A DNA stretch of 64,000 nucleotides. It comes from Emticicia sp043780375. GTDB taxonomy: Bacteria > Bacteroidota > Bacteroidia > Cytophagales > Spirosomataceae. The DNA lies in contig NZ_JAYWCU010000117.1 of NCBI RefSeq assembly GCF_043780375.1, forward strand, positions 1 to 64,000, read 5' to 3'. Position numbers and translations under genes: made by a program. Shown one piece after another: positions 7,456 through 16,793 of the stretch. The notes beneath the pieces were generated by a model, which saw nothing but the letters and a program-made list of their open reading frames with translations, made no database searches and was not told the origin of the DNA. Each line of letters starts with the position of its first letter. The first letter of the stretch is position 1.

Positions 7456-9618
7456 CTAATGGGGAAGCGGTTCGACACTTCGATTGGGTGGGGCTATAAT
7501 CGAATAAGCCCCCGTATCATACAACGAAATTAAGTGGATATGTAAACTATCGGCTTGACGCTTAAGATTTTCTACCACGTAACGTTTGTTCGAATCATCA
7601 ACAATTATCAAACTCGTATGGAACTTCGAGAATGAAGGGTTTAGATTTCTGATTGCATTGTTTGAGAGTAGCACATAATCAGCACCTCCTTCCAAATTTC
7701 CTTTAAATTTTTTCTGTAACCACAAAATTCGTTTTCCTCCAAAATCTACAAACGAAACGCCTTGTTTATTGGCATATTGACCTGCGTTTAAGAAATTCTT
7801 ACTTGACACACCCTGCTTATCATAGTAATTTTTAAGATGAAAATTATAAATTTTCGGACTTTCGAGCAAAGCCGAATCGGCAATGAACGTAGCCGATTTC
7901 CCATCAATAATACTAATACCCGATTTCTTAGGAATAAAGTGAAAAGTAAGGTTTTTCTGATTGCTTTGAGAATAATCTTTAAAGATATTTAGGAAAGTTA
8001 GAAGGACGAATATCAACAAAGTAAGTCGCAAATACTTGATTTCGGAACGAAGAAAAAACAAACAAATTAGCACTATTGCTGCGTAAAGCATCAACATTTC
8101 CGGAATTGAAATGGAGAAACCTTTTAGTGTTGCTAAAGGTAATTTTTCGACAATAAAAATACTTTTATTGAGCCAAAGTAAAGAGTATTTTAGAATGAAA
8201 ATGATGATTGATGAGAGGATTGGAATTTTAGCAAAAAACAGCAAAGCCAAACCCGCTGGCAAAACCGAAAACGAAAAAAATGCAACAAAAGGATTAGCAA
8301 TAAGAAAATAGGTAGGAAATTGATGAAAATAATAAACACTCAATGGAAAAGTAAATAATTGTGCCGAAAAACAAACACACGAACCTTCCCAAAGACCTCT
8401 AACCGCTGGATTATTTGGCGTAGCTAATTGGTTGAGGTAAGGATGCAAAAAAATGATGCCAATAATTGCCAAATACGACAATTGAAAACCTACATCAATT
8501 AGCCAATAAGGATTCCAACAAAGCAGCAAAAGTGCAGAAATTGCCAATGTATTATAAATATTTTGGCGGCGGTCGAGGGCTGTTCCGAGTTGAATAAATG
8601 AAAACATCACCGTTGCTCGAAGTACGGTCGAGGAAAGCCCAGTAAAAACAGCATACGCCCATAAAATACTGATAATCAACGCAGTAAAAAAATGTTTGCC
8701 ATATTTTCCACGCTTTTTTATCCAGCCAAAAATCCAACCTAAGAACAAAAACAAGATGCCGACGTGCATGCCCGATACCGAAAGTACATGAATTGCCCCT
8801 GATGCCGAATAAGCATTGAGCAAATCGTTGTCAATGTCATCTCGCAAGCCAACAACCATTGCATTAGCCACTGCATATTCGTTGGGTGTTTGAATACTTG
8901 CCTTAAAAACACTATCGGCATATTGATTAGCTTTGTACGAAATTTCAAGAATTTTGGATGGTGGCTCGTGCCCTATTTTTATATATTCTTTTCCCCACAA
9001 AAAATGATGGGCATAAATGCCTTTGTATTGCAAAAATCGGCGGTAATCAAATTCTTCTGGATTTTTTGGAGCTTCCACCTCACGAGGCATGTTTTTCAAC
9101 AAAAACACATCGCCATATTGTGGTCTTTCAGACTCTTCACGGTTGAAATAAAGCAAGACTTTTCCAGTCGATTTTTGCCATTTTCCACTAATTTTGATAG
9201 AATTTATAGTTGCTTCTACTTTGTAAGTTTTAGATTTTACTTCAACGTTGGAAGTGATAATAGCCTGATAATGAGTAAATTGAGGAAGATTTGTGAAATG
9301 ATTTGGCTGGTTGATAGCAGTTTTTTGATAAGTTAAAGCCCAACCAGCCAAAAATAGTAAAAGCATTAAAACTGCTCCACGAATTAGCGGAACGCCGCCC
9401 GACGGAACGCCGCCCGACGGAACGCCGCCCGCAGATTTTCGGAAATTAATAGAAATGCCAAAAATGAGCAATAAAACGCCAAACAAGTAATAGATATTTT
9501 GGAAAAACAGCGGTACGCCGTCCGACGGAACGCCGCCCGACGATGTTTGCAAATACACAATTATTCCCAAAATAAAAAATAACAAATAACGAACTACTGG
9601 AAAAGCGGTAAATTTCAT
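7456..9618 (-). CDS. ComEC/Rec2-type competence membrane protein with GGVP repeat insertions
   Basis: A 720-residue polytopic membrane protein of the ComEC/Rec2 family, the channel that carries single-stranded DNA across the inner membrane in natural transformation. The N-terminal part is a DUF4131-type region with hydrophobic helices. The competence core follows, including HVLSVSGMHVGILF near residue 280. There is no complete metallo-beta-lactamase domain at the C-terminus. The ATG at 9618 overlaps the TGA of the upstream gene (ATGA), so translation is coupled. Residues 26-36 and about 63-77 consist of Gly-Gly-Val-Pro-Ser units encoded by a GC-rich 15-bp repeat, absent from normal ComEC proteins and placed near membrane helices. 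Whether they disturb function is unknown. Confidence 0.85.
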   Translation of the reverse strand: MKFTAFPVVRYLLFFILGIIVYLQTSSGGVPSDGVPLFFQNIYYLFGVLLLIFGISINFRKSAGGVPSGGVPSGGVPLIRGAVLMLLLFLAGWALTYQKTAINQPNHFTNLPQFTHYQAIITSNVEVKSKTYKVEATINSIKISGKWQKSTGKVLLYFNREESERPQYGDVFLLKNMPREVEAPKNPEEFDYRRFLQYKGIYAHHFLWGKEYIKIGHEPPSKILEISYKANQYADSVFKASIQTPNEYAVANAMVVGLRDDIDNDLLNAYSASGAIHVLSVSGMHVGILFLFLGWIFGWIKKRGKYGKHFFTALIISILWAYAVFTGLSSTVLRATVMFSFIQLGTALDRRQNIYNTLAISALLLLCWNPYWLIDVGFQLSYLAIIGIIFLHPYLNQLATPNNPAVRGLWEGSCVCFSAQLFTFPLSVYYFHQFPTYFLIANPFVAFFSFSVLPAGLALLFFAKIPILSSIIIFILKYSLLWLNKSIFIVEKLPLATLKGFSISIPEMLMLYAAIVLICLFFLRSEIKYLRLTLLIFVLLTFLNIFKDYSQSNQKNLTFHFIPKKSGISIIDGKSATFIADSALLESPKIYNFHLKNYYDKQGVSSKNFLNAGQYANKQGVSFVDFGGKRILWLQKKFKGNLEGGADYVLLSNNAIRNLNPSFSKFHTSLIIVDDSNKRYVVENLKRQADSLHIHLISLYDTGAYSIIAPPNRSVEPLPH
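9389..9430. repeat. Three tandem copies of the 15-bp GGAACGCCGCCCGAC repeat
   Basis: Units start at 9389, 9404 and 9419 (the last incomplete). They are read in frame by the ComEC gene on the - strand as repeated Gly-Gly-Val-Pro. Base composition is far more GC-rich than the surrounding gene. Confidence 0.9.
9512..9541. repeat. Two tandem copies of the 15-bp repeat
   Basis: GGTACGCCGTCCGAC is followed by GGAACGCCGCCCGAC. The first copy has diverged by two bases. They lie in frame near the N-terminus of the ComEC protein. Confidence 0.88.
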
Positions 9619-10907
9619 TTTTTGATTAACTTGTCTAATAACCAATTCGCAACAACTTCATTTTCTTCAGGAAAAGTCCAATGACCTGTTTCTTGATATA
9701 ATTTTAACTCTTTTGGAGAAGAAATTGAGTTATATGCGGCCCACATTGACGTTGGTGGACAAGTTTCGTCATTAAAACCCATCGAATAAATACAAGGTAC
9801 TTTCATTTGTTTGGCAAAATTGACTACATCATAGTAAGAAGCAGTTTTGATTTTAGCTTCTGTATTATTTTGGGCATTATTTTTATCAAAAATATGAGGC
9901 CAACCGCCTGCTCTTCCTTTCAAATAACCAACCATGTCGGCCATTGCAGGATAAGTCGGAGCGGCCCATTTCACACGAGAATCAAGAGCTGCCGTAACAA
10001 TAGATAAAGCCCCGCCTTGGCTACCGCCTGTTACCGCTAAGTTTGTGCCATCAAATTGTGGCATACTCACCAAAAAGTCGTTGGCACGAACACAGCCCAA
10101 AAACACTCTTTTATAATAATAATAATCACGATTATCTAAATTATAAGTATGATAGCCATTCAAAGCACTTGCACCTAAATCAGTATAAACACTCGCATCC
10201 ATCGTAACAGGCACTCCATGAATGCCAATTTCTAAAGTAATTATTCCTTTTTCAGCAGTTCTTATATCACCGCCATAAGGTCGTACGCCAGCACCAGGTA
10301 CACGAAGAAGTGCTGGATATTTGCCTTCTTTTTTAGGAACACATAAAATTCCATAAAGTCGAACAGTACCATTTTCACGGTAATTTTGAAGGTTGAGGTG
10401 ATAAACATTCACGGTTTCGGTGCAACGCTCAGGTAACAAAGTCATTTTAGCATCCATCGGCACTTTGGCGAGATTTGCTTTGGCTTTGTTCCAAAACTCA
10501 ACAAAATCGCTTGGCATTTCAACGGCAGGTTGAATTTTTTCTGGTTCAAAAGCGGCCGTTGCCAAATTTCGATATTCTTTTCCATCAACTTTTGCTATGA
10601 CAGTACATCGTAAAAAGCCTGAAGTTGTCATTGTTCCACCATCAAGTTTGATTGTTCCGTCTTTTAAAACTGAACTATCTTTCTTTGTTTCAAATTTTTC
10701 AGGACCAATTTGATAGGTAATTTTGGTGTTTTTGAGTGGATTTCCCCATTTTAAAACTGTTACCGAAAATGTGACTTTTTCGCCAATTTTGTAAGTCCAG
10801 TCATCGTGGTCGGGGGCAACAATTACTTTGATGAGTTGGGTCGTTGGTTGAGCAAAAACCAAGCTTGAAAAGATTAATAAATGAAGAAGAAAAAAGATTT
10901 TTTTCAT
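9615..10907 (-). CDS. Secreted acetylxylan esterase-like alpha/beta hydrolase (AXE1/CE7)
   Basis: A 430-residue exported hydrolase. Residues 1-19 form a signal peptide ending in FSSLVFA. An N-terminal beta-rich domain is followed by the AXE1/cephalosporin-C deacetylase-type alpha/beta hydrolase domain. The nucleophile Ser is in TGGSQGG near residue 295, the catalytic Asp in GFNDETCPPT near 380, and the His in ETGHW near 408. The family removes acetyl groups from xylan or oligosaccharides. Its stop overlaps the ComEC start by one base-shifted ATGA, which is probably organisational. The substrate is inferred from the family. Confidence 0.85.
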   Translation of the reverse strand: MKKIFFLLHLLIFSSLVFAQPTTQLIKVIVAPDHDDWTYKIGEKVTFSVTVLKWGNPLKNTKITYQIGPEKFETKKDSSVLKDGTIKLDGGTMTTSGFLRCTVIAKVDGKEYRNLATAAFEPEKIQPAVEMPSDFVEFWNKAKANLAKVPMDAKMTLLPERCTETVNVYHLNLQNYRENGTVRLYGILCVPKKEGKYPALLRVPGAGVRPYGGDIRTAEKGIITLEIGIHGVPVTMDASVYTDLGASALNGYHTYNLDNRDYYYYKRVFLGCVRANDFLVSMPQFDGTNLAVTGGSQGGALSIVTAALDSRVKWAAPTYPAMADMVGYLKGRAGGWPHIFDKNNAQNNTEAKIKTASYYDVVNFAKQMKVPCIYSMGFNDETCPPTSMWAAYNSISSPKELKLYQETGHWTFPEENEVVANWLLDKLIKK

Positions 10908-10938
10908 TGATAGTAAGTGTTTTAGGTTGAATATTATG

Positions 10939-10992
10939 CGACGGATTTCCTAATCCATCTGAGCAAATAAAGACGGATTAGGAAACCAGTCG
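10939..10992. repeat. Intergenic inverted repeat
   Basis: 11-nt arms (TTTCCTAATCC and its complement) with an additional outer CGAC/GTCG pair lie between two - strand esterase genes. There is no T run; it may be an attenuator or a processing hairpin. Confidence 0.5.
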
Positions 10993-10999
10993 TAGTGAA

Positions 11000-11719
11000 T
11001 TAATAGTTTTTCAAAAGAATAGGTCTGATAATTTTTGTCCATTCAACATAACCGCTAGGTTTCATGTGAAGGCTATCTCCTATAAAATAATCGCCATTAA
11101 TGCTTCCATTGGGGCGATACATCGAAGGGCGAATATCGACATAAGTAAAGTTTTTGTGATTTTTGATATAATCATTTATCAACCCATCTGCTTTCTGAAC
11201 CTTAGCCCAATCTGCCTTTCTTGAAATCGAAGGTTTCATCGAAATATAATAGATTTTGGTTTTTGGCAAACGATTCCGAATTAAAGTTGCCAACTCACCG
11301 AAGGCATCCATTACTTGTTCTGGTGATTTTTGAGGTTTTCCCATAAAAAGGTCATTTTCGCAGTAAAGAACTAATATTTTAGGCTTGTAAGGCACAACCA
11401 TTCGTTCGGAATAATGAATCATTTCAGGAAAAGTAGAAGCACCAAAACCATGATTGATGACAGGAAGCGGAGCAAAATCTTCTTTCATAGTTTTCCAAAG
11501 ACGAATGCTCGAACTGCCATAAAATACAATCTGACCCTTCATCTTATCAATTCCAATATCAGCATCGACTTTTTCATAATTTTTGATTTCGTTTTCAAGG
11601 CGGTCTATTTTATAATCAGGCTCATATCTTTGGGCAATTGGGGTGTAAGTCAGCGTCCTTTGGCAAGCAAAAACAATTGCTAAAAGACTCATAATTAAGA
11701 GGAAATGTTTTTTTGACAT
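11000..11719 (-). CDS. SGNH/GDSL-type hydrolase, predicted lipoprotein
   Basis: A 239-residue protein with a lipoprotein signal peptide whose lipobox ends LAIVFAC at Cys19, so it should be lipid-anchored after Lgt and Lsp processing. SGNH blocks are visible: IVFYGSSSIRLW with the nucleophile Ser near residue 70, NHGFGAST, the CENDLF block with Asn, and the C-terminal DSLHMKPSGY with the catalytic Asp and His. Such enzymes are esterases or deacetylases acting on carbohydrates or lipids. It lies upstream of the AXE1 gene on the same strand, separated by a hairpin. The substrate is unknown. Confidence 0.82.
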   Translation of the reverse strand: MSKKHFLLIMSLLAIVFACQRTLTYTPIAQRYEPDYKIDRLENEIKNYEKVDADIGIDKMKGQIVFYGSSSIRLWKTMKEDFAPLPVINHGFGASTFPEMIHYSERMVVPYKPKILVLYCENDLFMGKPQKSPEQVMDAFGELATLIRNRLPKTKIYYISMKPSISRKADWAKVQKADGLINDYIKNHKNFTYVDIRPSMYRPNGSINGDYFIGDSLHMKPSGYVEWTKIIRPILLKNY

Positions 11720-11888
11720 CGTTGAATTTTATGGTTATAGATTGAAATAGATATTGAATTATCAAAAATAATAAAAACTTGTTAGAATTCAGATTTATTA
11801 TCAATCATTGCCATGTTTAGAGTTTTCTAATCTAAAAAATCTACTTCTGTAAATTTTATAAATCATTTTTAATCGTGTCTAAAAGGGT

Positions 11889-11896
11889 TAAATTTG
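11889..11896 (+). promoter_or_regulatory. Probable -7 element of anmK
   Basis: TAAATTTG matches TAnnTTTG and ends 18 bases before the ATG at 11914. It lies inside the stretch that an upstream in-frame GTG would make coding, arguing for the ATG start. Confidence 0.45.
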
Positions 11897-11913
11897 TAGC
11901 AAAAACAAAAAAT

Positions 11914-13119
11914 ATGAACGAAAACATTGACAAACTTTATAAAATTGCCAATAAAAAAGAACGATTAATTATTGGTTTAATGTCTGGCACGTCAATGGAT
12001 GGACTTGATGTGGCATTATGTAAGTTTACTGGAAGTGGTGGCGAAACAGAAGTCAAAATCGTGGCTTTTGAAACGGTAAGTTTTGAAGAAGAAGTAAAAG
12101 ACGAGATAAGAAAAATATTTGCTAAAACAACCATTGATTTTCAGCAATTATGTGTACTAAATCCTTGGATTGGCAATCTTCACGGACAAATAGTAAATGA
12201 TTGCTTGAAAAAATGGCAGATTTCACCCGAAAATGTTGATTTGATAGCCAGCCACGGACAAACGGTTTTTCATGCACCCCAAATTCTACACAAACTCGAA
12301 AAATTTCCTAATGCTACACTACAAATAGGTGATGGCGACCATGTTGCAGTAAAAACAGGTATTATTACATTTTCTGATTTTCGTCAAAAACACTGTGCTG
12401 CAGGTGGCGAAGGAGCTCCATTAGCCGCTTATGGCGATTATTTGATTTTTTCAAAAAAAGATGAAAATCGAATTTTACTCAATATGGGTGGCATTGCAAA
12501 CTTTACATATTTGGCAGGAAATCTTGATGCTAACGAGGTTTTTGCAACCGACACAGGCACAGGAAATACATTGATTGATGCCTATGTGAAAAAATACTTT
12601 GGTTTGCCTTATGATGAAGATGCTAAAATAGCAAGTCAGGGAAAAACAAATCAAGATTTATTAAATGCGTTAAAAAAAAATACGTTTTTCAAGAAACCTT
12701 CGGGTGGCGTTCTGCTTCCTAAAACGACTGGCCCTGAGCTATTCAATTTAGAATACTTAGTAAATGCCCAAAAACAGAGCAACACAGTAAAACTCTCGCA
12801 TGAAGATATTTTATCAACACTTTGTAGATTTTCGGCAGAAACAATTGCAGAGGCAATCGTTTCATTTGCACCTCAATCATATCGTATGTATGGAAGTGGA
12901 GGAGGAATACACAATCCATTGATTATGAGTCATTTGCAACAACTATTGCCTAATTGTACTATCCAAAAAACTGACGTTTTAGGAATTTCTGGCGATGCTA
13001 AAGAAGCCGTTTTATTTGCTACACTTGCCAATGAAGCAATAGCTGGCGGAAAAACAGATTTTGGTTCCAGAAAAGGTGTGCCCAGTGTAAGTATGGGTAA
13101 AATTTCTTTTCCTAAATGA
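11914..13119 (+). CDS. anmK: Anhydro-N-acetylmuramic acid kinase
   Basis: A 401-residue cytoplasmic kinase that opens and phosphorylates 1,6-anhydro-MurNAc to MurNAc-6-phosphate in cell-wall recycling. The signature GLMSGTSMDGLDVALC is at the ATP-binding loop near residue 24. ASHGQTVFH, LNMGGIANFT and ATDTGTGN are further family motifs. The length is slightly above the usual 370-390 because of an N-terminal extension. The ATG at 11914 was chosen over a GTG 39 bases upstream that overlaps a promoter-like element. No murQ lies nearby. Transcribed alone. Confidence 0.93.
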   Translation: MNENIDKLYKIANKKERLIIGLMSGTSMDGLDVALCKFTGSGGETEVKIVAFETVSFEEEVKDEIRKIFAKTTIDFQQLCVLNPWIGNLHGQIVNDCLKKWQISPENVDLIASHGQTVFHAPQILHKLEKFPNATLQIGDGDHVAVKTGIITFSDFRQKHCAAGGEGAPLAAYGDYLIFSKKDENRILLNMGGIANFTYLAGNLDANEVFATDTGTGNTLIDAYVKKYFGLPYDEDAKIASQGKTNQDLLNALKKNTFFKKPSGGVLLPKTTGPELFNLEYLVNAQKQSNTVKLSHEDILSTLCRFSAETIAEAIVSFAPQSYRMYGSGGGIHNPLIMSHLQQLLPNCTIQKTDVLGISGDAKEAVLFATLANEAIAGGKTDFGSRKGVPSVSMGKISFPK

Positions 13120-13213
13120 TTTTCACCAAATTTGTCTATTATTTTAAATGCGAAACATCTGATATCTTCGTTAAATTAGGAAGCCTAATTATTGTCTAAC
13201 AACATTGTCTAAA

Positions 13214-15115
13214 ATGACTATAAAACTTTTAACTATCAATTTTACCATTCTTTTTAGTGTTTTTTATATTAATACTAATGCTCAAATTTCAATTTCGCAT
13301 CCTTTAGAGCGAATGATTTTTCAAAGAAATAATTCAAATCAAGCCAATATCAATATTGCAGGAACATATTATTCTTCTATTGATAGAGTTGAAGCAAGGG
13401 TTGTAGCTCTACAAGGTGGCACGACTACTAGCTGGACGGTTATTCAAACTAATCCAACAAATGGCTATTTTTCGGGAACACTTTTAGTTACAGGCGGCTG
13501 GTATCAGTTGGAAGTAAAAGCGTTTAAAAACAGTATATTAATTGATACTAAAATAGTGCAAAAAGTAGGCGTGGGTGAGGTTTTCGCTATTGCAGGGCAA
13601 TCAAATGCACAAGGTGGGGCAGGCGTGAGTACACCAGCAACCGATGACCGTGTTAATTCGGTTAATTATTCAAACGATTATTCTAATTATAATAAACTGC
13701 CAATTGGTTTCTCGAAAATGGTTGGTGATTCGGGTAAAATAGGCCCGTTTCACTATGTGCCTTGGGCATGGGGTAAGCTAGGTGATTCATTAGCGTCAAG
13801 ATTGAATGTGCCAATACTCTTTTATGGGGCAGCACACGGCGGTACATCAAGCGAACATTGGGGTAAGTCTGCACAAAATTTACCTTTCAATGGAGAGTTT
13901 TTTATACTTCAAGAACTTGGAGCTCCTTATCGTGCTTTAGAAAATTGTGTGGCCTATTACGGGAGTTTAACGGGTCTTCGTGGCATACTTTGGCATCAGG
14001 GAGAAAGTGACCGATTTACAGATTTAGCAACGTATTACAACAATGTAAAGCATGTAATTGCTAAATCAAGGGAAAATGGGGAACATAATACATTGGCATG
14101 GGTGGTTGCAAGAGTATCTATGAGTAATAATACCACCTATGAGGGCCCTATATTGGGTCAAAATGCTTTAATATCAGGTTTTAATAATGACCCAAATTAT
14201 CTCCCAGTGCCGCATGTATTTGCAGGGCCAAATACCGATTTAATATCAGGTTCGGCTAATCGCACAGATGGAACTCATTTTGATACTTATGCTGGTCAAA
14301 TAGAATTTGCCAATGCTTGGAATGCCAGTCTTGATAATACTTTTTTTTCAAACTCAATACCAATGACGGCTTCGCCATTGCTCTCGGTTTCGTTGAGTTG
14401 CAATCCATCTAATGCTTCTACCCCTATTTCGCTTAGTGTAGCAGGGGGATATAGTAAATATGCGTGGTCAAATCGCCAGAATACAGCACAAGAGTCAATG
14501 GGTATATCTAATAATGCTAACAAGAGGTTTTACAATTACCCACCGGTAGGTTACGAAGCTCTCAACTGGCGAACGTTGGATAGTGTAGCAACAATTACGG
14601 TAAGTTCAGCTCGATTTGCTGCTAATGTTAGAAAACCTTCTCGAAAAACACTTTTTAGTCCAGTCATAGATTTGACAGTTTTTTCGTTGCCAACAAATCC
14701 AACTTTCTCAACCTCGGCAGCTCAAGTTCGCCCAAATGAGAGTCTTACACTTACCGGAGCAAGTTGTAATGGAAGTTATTTATGGTCAACAGGGGCAAAT
14801 ACAAATCCACTTACTTTTGCTCCGATTTCAACGGCTGCTTACACTATTCAGTGCAAAACATTACATTGTATTAGCCTAATTTCTGCGACCCAAACGGTTA
14901 CGGTTTCTTCTTGTTTTCCAAATAGCTTGTCGTTAAATGGTTCCGTAAGTAGTCTTGAATCGGCTTATGCAAGCAAGCAAAGTATTCAAAGTATTCAAAA
15001 AGTGCAATTAAGTGGTAAGGTAGATTATAATGCCAAAACCAAAGTAGAACTTTTGCCAGGATTTGAAGCCAAATCGGGATCAGTTTTTCGGGCTTTTATT
15101 TTAGGATGTAATTGA
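13214..15115 (+). CDS. Secreted SGNH carbohydrate esterase (sialate O-acetylesterase-like) with C-terminal surface module
   Basis: A 633-residue exported protein. Residues 1-22 are a signal peptide ending in NTNA. The central domain carries the acetylesterase motifs AIAGQSNAQGG near residue 125, with the nucleophile Ser, and LWHQGESDRF near 255; the DGTHFD segment near 355 supplies the Asp/His pair. Residues 400 onward are beta-rich Ig-like repeats. The extreme C-terminus (LLPGFEAKSGSVF...GC) is a module seen at the end of many secreted Cytophagales proteins, probably for surface display. The ATG at 13214 was chosen over an upstream TTG. It likely deacetylates a polysaccharide outside the cell. 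Confidence 0.78.
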   Translation: MTIKLLTINFTILFSVFYINTNAQISISHPLERMIFQRNNSNQANINIAGTYYSSIDRVEARVVALQGGTTTSWTVIQTNPTNGYFSGTLLVTGGWYQLEVKAFKNSILIDTKIVQKVGVGEVFAIAGQSNAQGGAGVSTPATDDRVNSVNYSNDYSNYNKLPIGFSKMVGDSGKIGPFHYVPWAWGKLGDSLASRLNVPILFYGAAHGGTSSEHWGKSAQNLPFNGEFFILQELGAPYRALENCVAYYGSLTGLRGILWHQGESDRFTDLATYYNNVKHVIAKSRENGEHNTLAWVVARVSMSNNTTYEGPILGQNALISGFNNDPNYLPVPHVFAGPNTDLISGSANRTDGTHFDTYAGQIEFANAWNASLDNTFFSNSIPMTASPLLSVSLSCNPSNASTPISLSVAGGYSKYAWSNRQNTAQESMGISNNANKRFYNYPPVGYEALNWRTLDSVATITVSSARFAANVRKPSRKTLFSPVIDLTVFSLPTNPTFSTSAAQVRPNESLTLTGASCNGSYLWSTGANTNPLTFAPISTAAYTIQCKTLHCISLISATQTVTVSSCFPNSLSLNGSVSSLESAYASKQSIQSIQKVQLSGKVDYNAKTKVELLPGFEAKSGSVFRAFILGCN

Positions 15116-15129
15116 AAATTTATAGCATT

Positions 15130-15175
15130 AAAAGAGGCTGTTTCAAAGTATAAAAACTTTGAAACAGCCTCTTTT
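15130..15175. terminator. Strong bidirectional terminator
   Basis: 20-nt perfect arms (AAAAGAGGCTGTTTCAAAGT and its complement) around a short A/T loop lie between the secreted esterase and the convergent permease gene. Confidence 0.92.
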
Positions 15176-15192
15176 GTTCTTTAGAAAATAAA

Positions 15193-16680
15193 TTAATCTT
15201 CCTTCATATTATTCAAATTGCTCTTATTTTGGCTATAAATAAAATAAACTACTAAGCCAAGTGCCATCCAAACGATAGCGTACAATTGAGCTTTGCCACT
15301 TAAAAGATACATTAAAGCAAAATTAGTGATGATTCCCAAAGGTGCAATAATCATCAACATTGGCGTTTTGAAAGGGCGTTCACGGTTTGGCTCTCGTAGG
15401 CGAAGAATCAAAACTGCCAAACAAACCATTGCAAAAGCAAAGAGTGTTCCGAAACTTGTCATATCGCTCAATACCCCAATTGGAGTGAATGAAGCGACCA
15501 AAGAAACAACCAAACCAACCAAAATCGTACTTTTCCAAGGAGTTTGTAGTTTTGGGTGAATTTGTTTGAAGAAATTTGGTAATAAACCATCTTTAGCCAT
15601 TCCCAAAAATACACGTGTTTGACCTAACATCATCACCAACATAACAGAAACCAAACCTACCGTAGCTGCTGTGGTAATAATAAATACCGCCCAAGGTTGC
15701 CCAACCTTATCAAAAGCATAAGCAACTGGAGCTTTCAAAGCATCGCCTGTAATATCCTTATAATTCATCATACCTGTCAATACCAAAGATACCAAAATAT
15801 AAAGAACGGTACAGATTAATAATGAAGCAATAATCGCAAACGGAACATCTTTCTTCGGATTAATAGCTTCTCCTGCCGAAGTCGAAACCACGTCAAAACC
15901 AATATAGGCAAAGAAAATAGCGGCAGCACCACTCAAAATACCTCTGATACCATAAGCCTCTTGAGAAGTCCCATCTGCATGAGCTACCATTTCAGGTGCT
16001 GGAATAAATGGACGCCAATTATCAAAATTAACAAAATATGCTCCAACAATAATTACAAAAAGAATGGCTGCCAGTTTCAAAACTACTATAATATTATTGG
16101 TATTGGCGGCTTCTTTAATACCTTTTACCAAAATCCATGTTACGAGCCAAGTTATAAGAAAAGCAGGTAAATTGAAAGAAAAAGCAGCAGGCTCTAAGTT
16201 ATTGGCAGCAGCATAGCTTGCTGCCGAAAAGGGATCATTTGTTAAATAATAGGGAATCGTTATACCAAATAGATGGAGTAGCTTATTAAAATAACCCGAC
16301 CAGCTCACAGCCACAGTCATGGCACCCATAGCATATTCGAGAATCAACCCCCAGCCAATTATCCAAGCGAATAATTCGCCAATTGTACCATATGCATAAG
16401 CGTAAGCAGAACCCTCTACTGGCAACATTGAAGCAAATTCAGAATAACAAAGAGCAGCAAAAACACAACCGATTCCTGCCACAACAAATGATAATGCTAA
16501 TGCTGGTCCCGCATGATAATGTGCGGCAGTACCTGTCAACACAAAAATTCCTCCGCCAATAATTCCACCGATACCGATAGCTGTTAGGGTCCATTTGCCC
16601 ATTACTCGTTTAAGCTGGTTGTTCTTGATGTCTGCTTCATAAGCTGACATTGGCTTTTTTCGCCAAATACTTTTTTCCAT
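15193..16680 (-). CDS. APC-superfamily amino acid permease
   Basis: A 495-residue inner-membrane transporter with about 12 hydrophobic helices. The first helix has the family's GIGGIIGGGIFVLTGTAA unwound substrate-binding turn near residue 36, and SEFASMLPVEGSAYAYAY follows helix 3. The pattern resembles the cationic amino acid transporter (CAT/YfnA) branch, which imports neutral or basic amino acids by proton symport. No metabolic genes nearby indicate the substrate. Monocistronic, with a terminator on both sides. Confidence 0.87.
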   Translation of the reverse strand: MEKSIWRKKPMSAYEADIKNNQLKRVMGKWTLTAIGIGGIIGGGIFVLTGTAAHYHAGPALALSFVVAGIGCVFAALCYSEFASMLPVEGSAYAYAYGTIGELFAWIIGWGLILEYAMGAMTVAVSWSGYFNKLLHLFGITIPYYLTNDPFSAASYAAANNLEPAAFSFNLPAFLITWLVTWILVKGIKEAANTNNIIVVLKLAAILFVIIVGAYFVNFDNWRPFIPAPEMVAHADGTSQEAYGIRGILSGAAAIFFAYIGFDVVSTSAGEAINPKKDVPFAIIASLLICTVLYILVSLVLTGMMNYKDITGDALKAPVAYAFDKVGQPWAVFIITTAATVGLVSVMLVMMLGQTRVFLGMAKDGLLPNFFKQIHPKLQTPWKSTILVGLVVSLVASFTPIGVLSDMTSFGTLFAFAMVCLAVLILRLREPNRERPFKTPMLMIIAPLGIITNFALMYLLSGKAQLYAIVWMALGLVVYFIYSQNKSNLNNMKED

Positions 16681-16734
16681 AAAGTTTTAGAGTTTGGTTT
16701 TTAGATTGTTTACGAATTATATTGCAATATAACG

Positions 16735-16766
16735 CAAAAAAGGCTTGGATAGCCAAACCTTTTTTG
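16735..16766 (-). terminator. Terminator of the PorP/SprF gene
   Basis: A hairpin with a GGTTTGG/CCAAGCC stem (one G-U pair) is flanked by A and T runs just downstream of the PorP stop on the - strand. Confidence 0.75.
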
Positions 16767-16793
16767 TAAAAAACAAAATATTCTTTTTATAAA

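Noticed and set aside
9389..9541. Selenocysteine, frameshift or sequencing artefact as cause of the GGVP runs in ComEC
   Set aside because: The frame is maintained and the same DNA unit appears at several distant places, which is better explained by a dispersed repeat.
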